Assembly (NCBI GenBank): GCA_027625915.1
Contig: JANTQA010000076.1
Coordinates: forward strand, 2,729,501 to 2,793,500
DNA: 64,000 bases
DNA from: Anaeramoeba flamelloides
Taxonomy: Eukaryota > Metamonada > Anaeramoebidae
Direction: 5' to 3'
Part shown: piece by piece, positions 9,851 to 22,936 of the stretch
Layout of the letters: every line of letters begins with the position of its first letter
How positions within the stretch are numbered: the first letter of the stretch is position 1
Made by a program: the position numbers and the translations under genes
Notes under the pieces: generated by a model
Databases searched by the model: none
Seen by the model: only the letters and a program-made list of their open reading frames with translations
What the model was told of the DNA's origin: nothing

Positions 9851-12800
9851 ATGTTTTTACACCACATCTCACAAGTAACTCCCAACGAACCTCGTCTTAG
9901 TATGTATTTTGAATTTTTCCAAAATTATTTTTCTTTTCCTTTTTTACAAATAAGAAAAAGTATTTTCTTTTTTTCTTCTTCTGTTACAAATCCAAATAAA
10001 AATAAAAACAAAAACAAAACATTCCTTATTCCTTCAAAAATGTAAAACCGTCAAAATATAGAAACCGATATTTTGGTTCGTTTCCCACATGCTTTAAAAA
10101 AAAGTCTAATTTCGCAAATATTGAACTATCTTTTGGAAAATTCAAACCTAGATAATTTAATACCAAGCACATTTCATATGAAATGGATCCTCGAAGTTAC
10201 GGGGCAAGCTTTTGCTTTGCCAATTGAGGAACACCAAAGTATATCGATTGCAATCAAAATTTATGATTCTTGGATTCTTGGATTAAATTTGCCAACAGTC
10301 TTTGATCGAAAAAAAAATTTTTTTTTTCAAGTAACACCTTTGTCCCTCTTCTTTTCTTTTTCCTTTTTCTTTTTCTTTTTTTTTTTGATAAAAATGATCC
10401 TTTTCTTATTTTGGTGCACTGTTTGAATTGTATGCTTGTTTTCCTGAAAAATTCAAAGTTGTTTATTGTTTGATAAATTGCTAAAAAGATTTGATTTTTT
10501 AAAAATATTTTACAAAATATTTCAATTGTTTCTGATCGAAAGCTTTTGTTGGATTCTTTGACAACCATTTTATAATTTTTACAAGAAAGAATTTCCATCA
10601 AGTTCTTTTTGTTTTTTCAATTCGGTTTTGTAATACGGATTCAATTTAGCCATTAAGGAAAAGCCTTCAAATAGATCGTACCTTTGGATTGGTTTTTTCA
10701 TATTTTCTTCAAATTGTTCTTCTATTTCACAAGACGTCTTGCACTGGTACACATTTCTGAGAATTCTCATTTACCACTCTTGATACATCGTTTTGAGTCC
10801 GTTTTTTCTAATGGATCAATTCGATCTGTTCAAAAGTAAATTGAAACACTTTCTCTCCAAATTTTCAGATCTAATGAATATTCAATTATTAGGATCGAGT
10901 ACTTCCTGATTCTGTATTTAAAAAGAAACTATTACCTAAAAGTTATTTACGTACACAGCTGTTTTAAAAAACTGTGGACTCAAAGTTTCAAATATTGTTG
11001 CACAAACTATTTAATTCACTCTTTTAGTTAGTTTGTTGAACAAAACTTTTCAAAACTTTCAGGTAAACATTTTTTTCAAATGGACTTTTCAAAAAATAAT
11101 TAAAGTATAAGAAAAGAAGGAATTTTTGCAGTTTTTCTAATAAACTAAATTTCATAATAAATGGCCCATGCTACATTTGAATTTTGAATTGCTTTTGTAT
11201 TGTTTTGAAGTTTTTCTCCTCACAATGAAAAGTTTGAAAAAAATCATTTTTTCTCTTTTTTATTTTTTCCACAGTGTTTTGTTAAAATGGAAAATGAAAA
11301 TGAGAATTTGGAAAGAAGTAACAGATGAATTAATGAAAAAATTTGGTTTCAAATATGAAAAAAAGATTAGATTTAGTTATTCAAATGGAAGGAGAATTGA
11401 TAAAAGGGGTTTATTAATTTTTTAAAATTTCTATTTTTTATTAAATGCTTATTTCAAAATAAATGTCCCAATTTTTTTTAACTGTTTTTTTTTATTTTAT
11501 TTTTAGATGAAAAATAAATATCTCTTGAGTATAAAACCGAATATTAATATCGAAATTTTTAAATTATAATAGATAACTTCAATTATTAAAAATATTTTTC
11601 TTTAAAATTTGATTTTTAATGGGCCAATGATTTTGAAATAGAGTTTATTAATCTTATTATTGACAACAAATCCAAAACACTCACAACTGTTATAAAACGA
11701 TGCATCAAAAGGGTGCTTTTTTGTCAAAAATTATATTTGCTGTTTTTTTCAATTTTTTCTGAAGGGGATAATGAAAAGATCAAAATTTTCATTCATCTTT
11801 TCCAAAAAAATCGCCTTAGAAAGAATTAAAGTAAATCACTCAAGTTCTCAATAACAAAAATGGAAATTAATAATTAAGGGACTAGTAACCATAAAAAAAA
11901 TATAATAGTAAATTTAATAACAAATTCAAAAAAAAAATTATTATATCTTGAAATTGAAAACCCAAAGTAAAAATATAATTATCATAATACCAAACTTAAT
12001 TTTAAATGTTATTTTCAGAAATGAATTATTTTTTTTTAAAATATTTGATCCATTTTTCATATTTTTGAAACGTTCAAAATTCAACATATTTTCCTATTAT
12101 TTCAAAAAAACATTATTTTCTTTGAAAGAAGAAAGAAATCTTATTGTTTAATATAAAAAGTGTTCAAAATAACATTTAAAAAATGAAACCACAAAGTTTT
12201 TAAATAGCCCAGTATAAAAAAATACTTAATTTTAAAAACATTTACAATAATTACTTTAAACTTGAAAAAAATATAATTTCTTTATTTCAAAGAACAGTTC
12301 GAATCCATTTTTTCTTCAGTTTAACAAAAAAATACTAGAAAAATTATCAAACCATTAAATTAACCCGAAAAAAAAAAAAAAATAGTTTTTTAAAAACGTC
12401 TATAATTCAACTTATATGCTAAAGAAATAACTGTTTAATTTGATTATTTTGAATCAATAATTAATAACCTAATCTTAATTATTTCAGTGGGTCATCAATA
12501 ATTCAAAGACTCAAAGTATCAATGTGTTTTGCTATTATTTCTCAATTTGTTAAATATTTCTTCAAACAAATAAAACTATTCCAATTAATATCTAAAAAAA
12601 AAAAAGAAATATATATATATTCCCAAATAACTTATTTTAATAAAAACAAGTTGATTATTAGTACTCTGAATATTTGAAAAAGAATATTTACTTAATCTTT
12701 TAAAATTCAAGAATTTTAATAAATATTAGTGAATAAAATAAAAGATCAATTGTTATGGATCTTCAGGAGATTCAGTATTTGATTTATTTTTCTTGTATTT

Positions 12801-15800
12801 TTAAAATAAGATTAAAGGTTCAAGGTTTTTTGTTCCTAAATGATTCTCAGAAATTACTAAAAGTAAGATTTCATAAAAATAAAAAGGCTTTTCAAATTTT
12901 TCTTTTTTGAATCCAAATCCAAAAAATTCAAATCAAAAAAGATCATGGCTTTTTTACTGTAAATTAATTGTAAAAAATTAATTCTTTTAAAAATGATAAT
13001 ACATCTCTCTAAAATTGATAAGGGGATTTGTTTAACATGTTTAAACGAGTATTTGTGAAAATAAGTGCTCTATTACCTTTTGGGAAAAAAGCACATAAGA
13101 GTTACTGCACCCTTAACAATCTTTCAACGTTTTAAATTAGTAAGGGACAAGATTAAAATTGATTAACCACAACCAAATGGATGTTAAGGGGGGGTGGATA
13201 AATGTAACGGCATCCACTTAATTTCTATTTTGCAAAACTTTATCTTTGAAAAAGAACATTTTTGTTTTTGATCAACATATTTCTATTTATATTTATTTTA
13301 AATAGAATTAAAAAAAACATTTCAAAATCATTTTACAAAGAAAAGATAAAAACAATTTTAAAAGTTAATAATACAACCCTTTAAGGCCAGGTTATGTTAT
13401 TTTATTGTATTATGGCTAATTTGAAATGATCTAACCAAAGTATGACAATATTAAATCAAATAATCAATATTATTCAGAAGATAAGTTATTATTTGTTATT
13501 CTTATTTCCGTGATCAAAAAATAACTTTTTTCTTTCTTGATCAGCTGAAATATCTGACGTTTCATCCTGAATAAGATACCGTGAACCATTTATGATTTAA
13601 TTTTTTTCATCCACAATACACACAATACAAATATATAAATTACAAATTTCAAAAATCATCAACTAATACTTTTTCTTTAATACCTCTTTATCTGAAAATT
13701 TAATAAATTTTAAATTTTTTTTTTTTAATAGGAAATATTTGGACACCTTTCTCTGATTTTCCAACCAAGAGAAAATTTACCAAAAGAATTAGTTAAAAAG
13801 CACATTGAATTATGTAAATCTGTAATTTCCATTTTCAATCAAATCAAATCAAAGGATAAAGATTTTTTCAGTGCAGACTGCTGGAAATATATACTTAATG
13901 TGCTATTGGGTATAACAGATTCTCTATTACGAAATGAAGGGACAGTATCTGAGCCATCGTTATCTAAAATACTTCCTGTTCATATGCTCAAAGTAATTAT
14001 TTATTTCCAGTTTTATCCACATTTTTTATTATTAAAAAAAAAAAAAATTTGATTAAAAATTTAAAAAATAAAAAATTAATTCTTATTACTGGTGAATGAA
14101 AATTTGTTTAATATCGTTTTTGTATGCTTTTTTTTCAATAAATTTACTTCAAAAAAAAACAACCATTTTATTAGATCTTATTTGAAATCTGGTTAATTTC
14201 AGAAACTCAAGATCTAAGATCATGGGAATTATTGGGAACGTTAGCAAGAGATTGGATACATAGAAAAGAAACAATCATTCAATGGTCTTCGACAATATTT
14301 GGGTTGTTAAATAGAGTCATTAGTATTCTCTATGGTAGTTTTGAAGGGACAGAAGCTGTTACAATTATATTGTATGTATTATTTATTTTTAAAATACTCA
14401 TTTATCTTTTTAAAAAACAAATAAAATAGAATGAAAAAAAAAAGTCAACGAAACAAAGCAAGGTATTGACATGAAAGAAAACATATAATTTAAATATTTT
14501 ATATAGGAATAAATGATCTCAAAGTTGATAAAAAAAAAAAAATTAAACAAGATGTTTAGTTACTAGAGGGGGGGGTAATAGAGTTTTTCATCAAAATGTG
14601 ATAAATTCGCGGAGATTTATACTTGTTTGCAAAATACTCATTTTCATCGTGAATAAATACTTTTTCGCCAAATAAATTCTTTTTCTCTAATACCCATTTT
14701 TTCGCAAATATGTATTTTTTGCCAATAAGTGGCTTTTTTTTATACCTGAAAAGCCGAAGTTTTCATGGAAAAGTACTGTTTTTTCGTGAATAATATACTA
14801 TCTAATAATCGTATTTGTTGAAAAATACTTTATCAATTTGAAGATCTTTTTGTTTCAGGATTTCAATTCAAAACTAAATATTTCCTTGGTAAAATAACAC
14901 CAGAATAAAAGATTTAATTCAATTAATTGGACCTGTATTTATATAGTTTAATAAAAATCAAATCAAGGAAACGCCAAAAAAAAATTGACAAAATAATTAT
15001 TATTCCAAATGAATATACAAAACAAACCATTAAAAACCAATTGAGAAAAAGAGATGTTGAAATCTTGAATAGAGGTGTTGTTTAAAAAAGTGTATTTTAC
15101 CTTCAAAAGTTATATTCTCAAGAGAAAAGAGAAATTTCTATGAGATCAGAATGGTTGATTAAAAAAAACCATTTCGAACTTTTAGTACTGGAATATTTCC
15201 CAAAAATATAAAGTTAAGTAAAGAAGAATAACAAAAAGAAGAAACAAGCGTTTCAAACAACCATTCTGAATTTATGGTTGTTATTAGATCTACTATTGAA
15301 AAGGCTTTTAAAATTTTAACACTTCCTTTTAATATTGCAGATACTTTACAAAATTGTTTAACAACCAAATATAAAATCTCAATAAGGATTGAGAGTATCC
15401 ACCGTATTTAATTTTCATAGCAATAAACGATACTACAATAGATCGAGAAATGATAATTTATCTTAAGTTGGTATTTGAGTCGATGAAAAGGATAGATTAA
15501 TTTGCCAATCAAATCAAAATGAAGTTCAATAATTGTTTTGATCGGGATCATTGATATATTTTTTGTTTATTCGTTTTTTTATTTATTTTAACAAACAAAT
15601 GGATATATTTTTGTTTCTCATTTGTTCTCAGTTTTAAAAAAAAGCATTGTTTTGAAGATCAGTTTTGTTGTTCAACAAAGATTTATCAATTCTAATAAAA
15701 GAGTTCCTTCAATAATAACCTGATTAATATAATTATTTGGTAATTTTGGGAAATTCATAAGATTTCAAAATAAAATCTTATGTGTTAAAAATGATCATTT

Positions 15801-18800
15801 ATTTTTTTTCAAAATTAGTTTTACTTCAAATTACTTTTTCAAGTAGAATTGACTTTTTCACAATAAAATATATTTTCGCAAAAAAGTTAGTTATTAGCAA
15901 AATAAATTACATATAAACGAAAGAATTACATTATCATTAATAAAGACTTTTAGATGGAAAGGTCTAATTTTTAGGGTTAATAATAAATTTTTTTAATTTT
16001 ACTTTAATAATCTCTGTTTAGTTTCCCATTTTTTATCTTAATAAACCATTAACCTTGCTAATTTGGTTTTCAAAACAAATTTTTTTTTTTTTTAATATTC
16101 GCAAAGATCAAATAAAAAATATTATATCTTCATTTCTCATCTAAGGTATAGTTTTTGTAATTTGTTTTTCAGTTCATTTTTTTTTTGAAAAAAATGAATT
16201 TTTTAAAAAAGGAAATTAAGAAAAATAGCTATATTTCTATTATAAATCAGAATTTTGGAAAATAATTTTTTTTAAAATGACACACTAACGTATTTATATA
16301 TATAAAATCGAAATAGTGTAATTAAAAGAGGAGGATACAAATGAATTATTATGTAGAAATATACATATCAATATATTTGAGTACTTTTGAGCAAATTTAA
16401 TCTCCTATTTGAAAATTTACATTTTGTTCTTAATGTATCAACTTGAAATTTTTTTTCATGTTGTTGTCGTTGTAAATAATTAAAGTTGGTGAATAAATAA
16501 ATACACAACTCTTCAAGGATTTTCATTTTTCAGATATATGATGATTTCAATTGTGGAAACTTCTTCCACTATTTTATATCATGACTCATTTTAAAAAAAA
16601 TATCTATTTTTTTTTTTTCTTTAAAGGAGGAATGTTATTTTTAAAATAACTAACCCATGGGCAAAAAAAATTAGAAAATTTGTTTCTAAGGGACTTTGAT
16701 GTTTCAAAATTATTGAATTGTAGTTGAAAAAAATTTAAAAATTACCTTTAATTCTTTCTTGTTTTTTATTTTCACTAATCTTCTAAATAATAATAAAATA
16801 GACCATCACCACCAGATACAACATTTCAACCATCAATTATTAATATCTCTGATGAAAAAGTTATTTTTTCTTGGGAAAAAATGTTAAGTAAGAATCTCTA
16901 AAAAATCAAATCAAATCAAATAAATAACTGTCAAATTTAATATTAAGAATAAATATTTTTCTCTATTGATTAAAAATAACCACTTTAATTCTGATCTAAA
17001 AAAAAAAAAAAAAAACATAGATATTTTAGGAAATCCAAATGATTTCACTTACCCAAATCATTTCCATTTAGCAATGAATGGAATCCGTGATATTGTAACT
17101 TTATTGTTAAGAGTTGGCAACAAACAAAATTACAAAAAAACAAATGAAACATCAATTCTTTCTGATCATCCAGATGGGAATTCTATTATAAAAATTTTTG
17201 GGCAATATCCAATTGAAGCGGTTTTTCTTAATAGAACTGGTTTCGATGAAGGAACATCTGTAGCGTATTCCATTTTATGTGATATTTTTACTTCTCATCA
17301 GATACGTCCATTTTTAGATGAATATTTATATAAATTTTATTCTTTTATTGTATATTCTTTTGAAAATGAAAACGATTTTTCTGAAGCTGCTTGCTCAATT
17401 ATTATGAATACTGAAACTATTTTCATGACAAAGTTAAAGGGGTTATATGTATTAATCCCATATTATTTAAAAATTATTAACAAAATTTTATTAAATGTAA
17501 GTCCTGAATTCCAAAAGATCATCAACAAACAAAATAAAATAAAATAACATTAAAATAACAATACATATGAAATACTTTTCTTATTTTTGTTTTGAACAAA
17601 AAAAAAATGTATTTATTTATTTTCTATAAAAAAATCACTAATATTTTTTTCAAAAATTGAAAAATACAATAAACAATAATTAACATTTTTAATATTAATT
17701 TAATAGAATGAACCAACTTTTAAAATAACTGTCCCATTCTCTTCGTTGCGTAGATCAGCTTTATTAATTTTAAAAACTCTAATTTGCTTACCGAATCATT
17801 TTAATGATTTTTCGATTCCTGAAATCGAAGGTTATTCTAGGGAAAATATTAGAAATTTTCAATTTATTTCAACAATAAGAACAGCAATAATTAATGGGTT
17901 TACAAAAGAAAAAGATCCTGAAAACGCCAAATTATTTTTTTGGTGTATGGGTTATTTAGTATTTGCAACTATTAAAAGACAATCAACTGTCGTTCCATTA
18001 ATTATTTTAACTTTACAAAAATTCATTTGCGCCCCAACAGAGGAACAACAAAAGTGGCCAATAGATGTAATATCATCGGCCTTAACTACATTAAAATCTT
18101 TTTCTGGCTTTGTAGATGAAATCAATGATTGTTCAACAGTAATTATTTATTCTTTTTCTTTCATTTTTTTTTTTAATTTTTATCAACGCAATGTTTTAGA
18201 CTTGGTCAAATATTGATTACGATTATTATAATATTTATTATTTTTCTTCTTATTCTTAATCAAATCAAATTTGATTTAGGACAATTCTGTTTTAATTTAA
18301 TTGGTTACGATTTTTTTTTTTTTTTTTTTATTCTATTATTTTTTTGTAAAACTATCTTGTTCTCATTAATTAAGAGTAAACAAATAAATTAATCATTATT
18401 TTTATTTAAAAATTATTCTGAAAATTAATCTTAAAAAATAAATATAAATAAAAAAAATTAAAAAATAGCAAACCGTGCCAAATCTTGTTATTGGACTAAG
18501 CAGAGTGATTAAAAAGTATTTAACAAATTTTCCAACAAATTGGAAACAAAAAGAATATGATTCAATTATTATTGAAATAATTAACGTGATTTGTGATTTT
18601 GTTTGTGAAGGGCAATGGATCTTTTTATATCCAAATACAGTTAATGAAATTCTTGGGGCAATTGGAGAAATTTTAAAAGAAAAAAAGAGTATTTTAGAAA
18701 CGAAAAAAGAAAAGAAAAAAAAAGATGAAGATAAATTAACCATTACAGCACATGTTAAATTCATTGCACAAATTACTTGGTTTAAAATTTTAAGAATTGC

Positions 18801-21800
18801 TGGTAACTTTCCATTATCCACTGGTACATCCAATTTCTCTACTCTATTAACAGAAGAGAGAATAATGAAAAAACTTAATTTGCCCGAAAATGAATTTATG
18901 GATTATATTAGATTCTATTTATTAGGAAATGATAAAATTTTTTCAATTATAGAATATCCATTTAAAGATGAACAAGATGATAGTAAATTAACTTTTCCTT
19001 TCCTTATTTACTATTTTTGTTTTTCATTTTTTTTTTTTTTTTTTTCTTATTTGTTCTAAAAAAAAAAATTTGCTAATTGAAAATTAATTTTATTAATAGA
19101 AATTAAAAGAATTTGAGACTAAAAAAATTCCAATTTTGATAAACTAAACACCATTTCAAAAATTGTGACTCACCTGAAATAATAAATTGAAAAAAAAAAA
19201 TAGATATTCGTATTCAAGAACAACCAATAATTAAATCTGATTTGTAATTCAGTTTTAAATCATTTCTAAATCTATAAAAATCTGATATTTTAAAAATTAA
19301 AAAAAAATCAAACCAAAAACTAAAAAAAAGTGAGTAACAATTTTTGAAACAAACATTACCGATTTTTTTATTACTGAACTTTAACTGGAAAAAAGTTAAC
19401 AACAAGATTTTTTACTAATAATTCATTTAATTTTAAAAGACATTACATAGTCTCAATTTTCTAAATGATTATTTGTCTTTACGAAGATCTCTTTTTTTTC
19501 CACATGATCTAATACAAAAAAAAAAAAAAAAGTATAAAGAAAAAAATGAAAAGAAAGCAAGAAATTTGTAAAAGAAAAAGGAAAAGAAAAAGAAAAGAAA
19601 AAGAAAAGAAAAAGAAAAACAAAAGAAAAACAAAAATTTGATTAAATTATAAAAAAATGATTACTGATCGAAAAATTTGAAAATATTTTTTTGATAAGAA
19701 TACTGGAATAAACCCTCAAAACAACTTTCATTAACATTATAAAGTGAGTCAAAATTTTTGAAAAATACTTTATTTTCAAAATGAATCATTGAATTAATAA
19801 AAAATCGAAATTGATTTTTTTTTAATTTTGTAGATTACTGAACTGTCAAATATTCAAATTAAAATTTTAACTTTTGAAAAAAAAACATAAAATATTTCAT
19901 GATCCAAAATATTTTTAATTATGTTTTTATTCCGCATCAATTATTAATAATTATATGGGTTATTATTGATCCAAACTGTATCATTGAAACTACCATATTT
20001 ATTAAATTATTAAGAAAAAAAATTAAAATTTAATTTCAAAATTTATCTTTAAAAATTTAACACAAAAATGCAAAATAAATCACTCTGATATCATAATTTT
20101 TAATTATTATCCAATACATAGTATTAAAAACAAAGCTTAGTTTCGAACTAAGAAATATTTTACACCTTTCTCAAAAAATAAAAATATTCAAAATAATATA
20201 ATAAATTAATGTTTTAAATTTCTATCAAAATAAAATAAAACAAAATAAAAAAAATTAAATCAAATAGAATATAAAAGTTATGTTATTGTAAGAGATTTGA
20301 TTGGAAGATATGCGTGGTCTTTTGCTTTACAAGGGTTGCCAATTGAAAATAAAACGAATTTTTATCAACCAAATAAACAAAACACTAACAACATATCCTT
20401 CAACTCAATTAACAACGAAAACAATAGCGATAGCCGCAATAGCACCAATAGCAGCAGCAGCAACAGTAGTGGTGGTGGTGGTGATGATAAACATAATCTA
20501 AAAAAAAATAAAGAATTAGAAATTAAATTCGATTATCAAAGTGAAAATTTGGATTTTTTTCAAAAGGATATTGAAAATAAAGTAAATTGTATTGAGAGTA
20601 TTATCAATATTCAACATCGAATTGAAAATATTTCCAAAACTTTAAAGCATGCATTAAACGAGGAAATTAAATATGATAATTTAAGGCCAAAGCAAGTTGA
20701 TCGGGAAAAAAAGGATTTCAAATTCAACGAAAGTAGATTATTGTTATCAAATTTTGGATTATTAGGTATCTCTGATAAAAAGCAAATTCATTCATTAAAT
20801 AATTGCGAAGAACTCTTTTTGACTTTAAGAAAATTAGACAACTGCCATGAACGATTGTGTCATTCTATTGGGATAATTTATATCGAAAAGGGGCAAAATA
20901 GGTATTACAATGGCGAGGGTATCTTTGAAAATAAATGTGGTAATGAAGATTATGAAGATTTCATTAGACAAATTGGTTGGATAGTTGATTTAAAAGTACA
21001 TAATGGATATAATGGTGGGCTTAATTGGGCAAGGACGGGTAAATATGCATCTTATTATAGTAATTATAATACCGAAGTGATTTTCAAAGTTGCAACGCTA
21101 TTAAAAACAAAAAATATTGAAAAAAAAAGGCAAATTTTAGGATCATGCTTTGTCGTTATAGTTTGGTGTAATGACGAAAGAAATTTTAATCCCAAATGTA
21201 TAAAATCAAGTAAAAACAAAATATTTTTTATTATCAAACCACACCCTACGGGCTTGTTTACTGTGACTATTGAAGATTATACGGGTATTTTCCACAATTC
21301 TGGACCATTGGTGAACCGTTCATTTTTAGACAAACCAACATTAGCTCATTTAATTAGAACAACGGCAATAAATTATAATTACCAATTATACATGAAAAAC
21401 AAAATTTCTGTGGAGCCCTATAAAATTAGAGCCAGAGTAATAAAGGAAATTAAAAGAAAATTCTTGTTGAAATTAAACTATGATGAATTCTATTCTTGCC
21501 TATTTTCCGGTCTACAAAAGGACATTTTGGATGAAAAAACTCAATTGCTTGATGAAGAAAGCTCCAAAAGTGAGGTGAGCGATATAAGTTACGGTGAGAA
21601 AAGAGATTTGAAAAAAACTTATTCTGAAAGCAGTGATTCCAAAAAATCTACATCAGAAATACCCAAAAACAGAAAAACCCATTTAAATATTGAATATTCG
21701 GAGGGCACAGATAAAAGTGAATATAGTGATTATAGTGAGACAATTTCACTTAATTCCGAAAATAAATATGATACTGAGAAAGAAAATAAGAATAATAAAA

Positions 21801-22054
21801 AACGGAAAGGATCGGTACACGAAGAACGAGATATTATTTCGAAATCTGAAAAATTACAAAAGAAAAAGCAAAAGCAGAAACAGAAGCAGAAGCAGAAACA
21901 GAAACAGAAACAGAAAAATAAATCTCTCAAATCTGAAAGTAAACAAAAAAAATCAAAATCCTTTTCCAAAATTCAAAAAAGAGAAAAGAAAAAAAGTATT
22001 TTCCGTAAAATTGGCAGTGTTACACAAAGCGATGAAAATGAAAAAAAAATATAA
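9851..22054 (+). CDS. RalGAP beta subunit homologue (Ral GTPase-activating complex)
   Basis: Nine exons: 9851-9899, 10062-10330, 13732-13992, 14175-14371, 16802-16887, 17030-17496, 17707-18138, 18469-18982, 20268-22054. Total 4062 nt, 1353 aa, with every junction GT..AG and in phase. The protein follows animal RalGAPB along its length: HMKWILEVTGQAFALPI near the N terminus, QEIFGHLSLIFQPREN, FSWEKML-NPNDF, AYSILCDIFTSHQIRPFLDEYL, LRRSALLIL, SYVIVRDLIGRYAWSFALQG. The C-terminal Rap/Ran-GAP-like region runs from LLLSNFGLLGIS (about 914) to YDEFYSCLFSGL (about 1170). In animals the beta subunit is non-catalytic and pairs with a RalGAP alpha subunit to switch off Ral; no alpha subunit is in the window. 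Exon 9 adds an N/S/G-rich loop and a charged KQ-repeat tail. The start gives the short exon M-FLHHISQ. Introns 2, 4 and 8 are unusually long. Confidence 0.9.
10579..10930 (-). pseudogene. Possible coding remnant, family not recognised
   Basis: Inside RalGAP intron 2 on the opposite strand. It has less homopolymer-biased sequence than its surroundings. One open frame of 63 codons (10579-10770) reads MRILRNVYQCKTSCEIEEQ.. with mixed, protein-like residues. Another frame just upstream is also protein-like (VVNENSQKCVPVQDV). The pattern suggests a decayed reading frame, perhaps of the element that also supplied the family B arm. I could not assign a family and no splice signals make a convincing gene. 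Confidence 0.25.
11770..13112 (-). mobile_element. Family B repeat, copy 2, inverted within RalGAP intron 2
   Basis: Read on the minus strand, it starts after TTAA (13113-13116) with GGGTGCAGTAACTC and follows the 8.4 kb copy to about 11770. Beyond that it continues to about 11445 with sequence shared with 62.56-62.78 kb, including AATGGGCCAATGATTTTG and ACCGAATATTAA. The copies at 8.4 and 13.1 kb point towards each other with RalGAP exons 1 and 2 between them. No intact coding frame. Confidence 0.65.
14372..16801 (+). other. RalGAP intron 4 (2.4 kb)
   Basis: Donor TATATT/GTATGT and acceptor AAAATAG/ACCATC join phase 2 to a one-base start. The left part (about 14.60-14.83 kb) has degenerate direct repeats built on TTTTTCGC(C)AAATA. 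The stretch 14.93-15.42 kb is protein-like in scattered frames (for example AFKILTLPFNIADTLQNC, KREISMRSEWLIKKN) and may be the remains of a transposase. The rest is AT-rich with nothing recognised. Confidence 0.5.
18983..20267 (+). other. RalGAP intron 8 (1.3 kb) with family C repeat
   Basis: Donor GATGATA/GTAAAT and acceptor AAATAG/AATATAAAAG are in phase and restore the RalGAPB-like sequence DD-KYKSYVIVRDLIGR. The middle contains the family C repeat, with an AAGAAAA-rich tract at about 19.55-19.64 kb. Confidence 0.75.
19130..19790 (+). repeat. Family C dispersed repeat, copy 1
   Basis: Shares with 60.48-61.11 kb, in the same order: ATAATTAAATCTGAT, CTGATATTTTAAAAATTA, TTTATTACTGAACTTT, AAAAGACATTACATAG and GAGTCAAAATTTTTGAAA. 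The last block also occurs near 33.77 kb. Lies within a host intron. Nature unknown, probably an old mobile element. Confidence 0.6.
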
Positions 22055-22936
22055 ATTAAACAAGATTTTTTATATCTAATTTTTCATACTATTACCTTCA
22101 TTATTTCGTGGTTTTTTCTTTCTTTTTTTTTTTTTTGTTTTTTTTTTCATGCTTTTTTCTTTTGGCTTTATTCTTTCTATTTTTGTTAAAATTTTTTTTT
22201 TTTTTTTTTTATTACTATTATTTTTTCATAATTTAAAATTAAAGATTTAAACTTTTTTCTTTTAAACATTATTTTTTAGCAAGTTCAACTTTTTTTTTGC
22301 ATTACAGTAAAACTTTAAATCAGCCATTAATTCTATTGAATACCAATTATATTTTGAATTCCAACTTAATAAATAAGAAAAAATTATCAGGATGTAAATT
22401 AAATTTTTATAGCTCAACTTTTTAAAAGTTCATCTTTACTTTTAGTTCATCATCATTTAAACACATAATTACTAAATGAATGTGTCTATTTTTCGATTTT
22501 TATGTGTTAAAAATTGATTTTTAGAACTCAAAACTTAAGATAGTTGAATTCCATTACTTTATCAAAAATATTAATTAATAACTGATGTTATATAAAGTGC
22601 ATGCTCAAAAGATATAAAAATCAAAATTAACATAAAAAATTGTTATTAATCAATTAAAACCTATAAAGACAACAAAAAAAAAAAAATAAAATGAGTATCA
22701 GATTTAACGTTTTTTTAAAAAGTCTTAATAATAATTATCAATCGTAAAATAGAGGGTGAAAATGATTGAAATTTAAACATTGTACAAAAAAAATAAATAA
22801 ATAGAATTTATAAAACTGTGAATTTAATTAAAATAAAAAAAAAATCTTCATTTTTTGAATCTTTTCTTTTAAATAATGTGGTTATTGGGAAAATTATTAT
22901 TTTTTTCAAATCAGTCAATTACATTGGAATATATTG

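Larger units (their letters stand above)
10331..13731 (+). other. RalGAP intron 2 (3.4 kb), invaded by repeats
   Basis: Donor CAA/GTAACA, acceptor TTTAATAG/GAAATATTT, phase 0. The protein reads through as FFFQ-EIFGHL, matching the animal family, so the intron is well supported. It contains the inverted family B copy and some possible coding remnants on the minus strand. The right end (13.12-13.73 kb) is plain AT-rich sequence. Confidence 0.8.

Noticed and set aside
12290-12310. CAGTTCGAATCC as a tRNA B box
   Set aside because: No A box, no clover-leaf stems around it; it lies in a family B repeat with matching sequence in the other copies.
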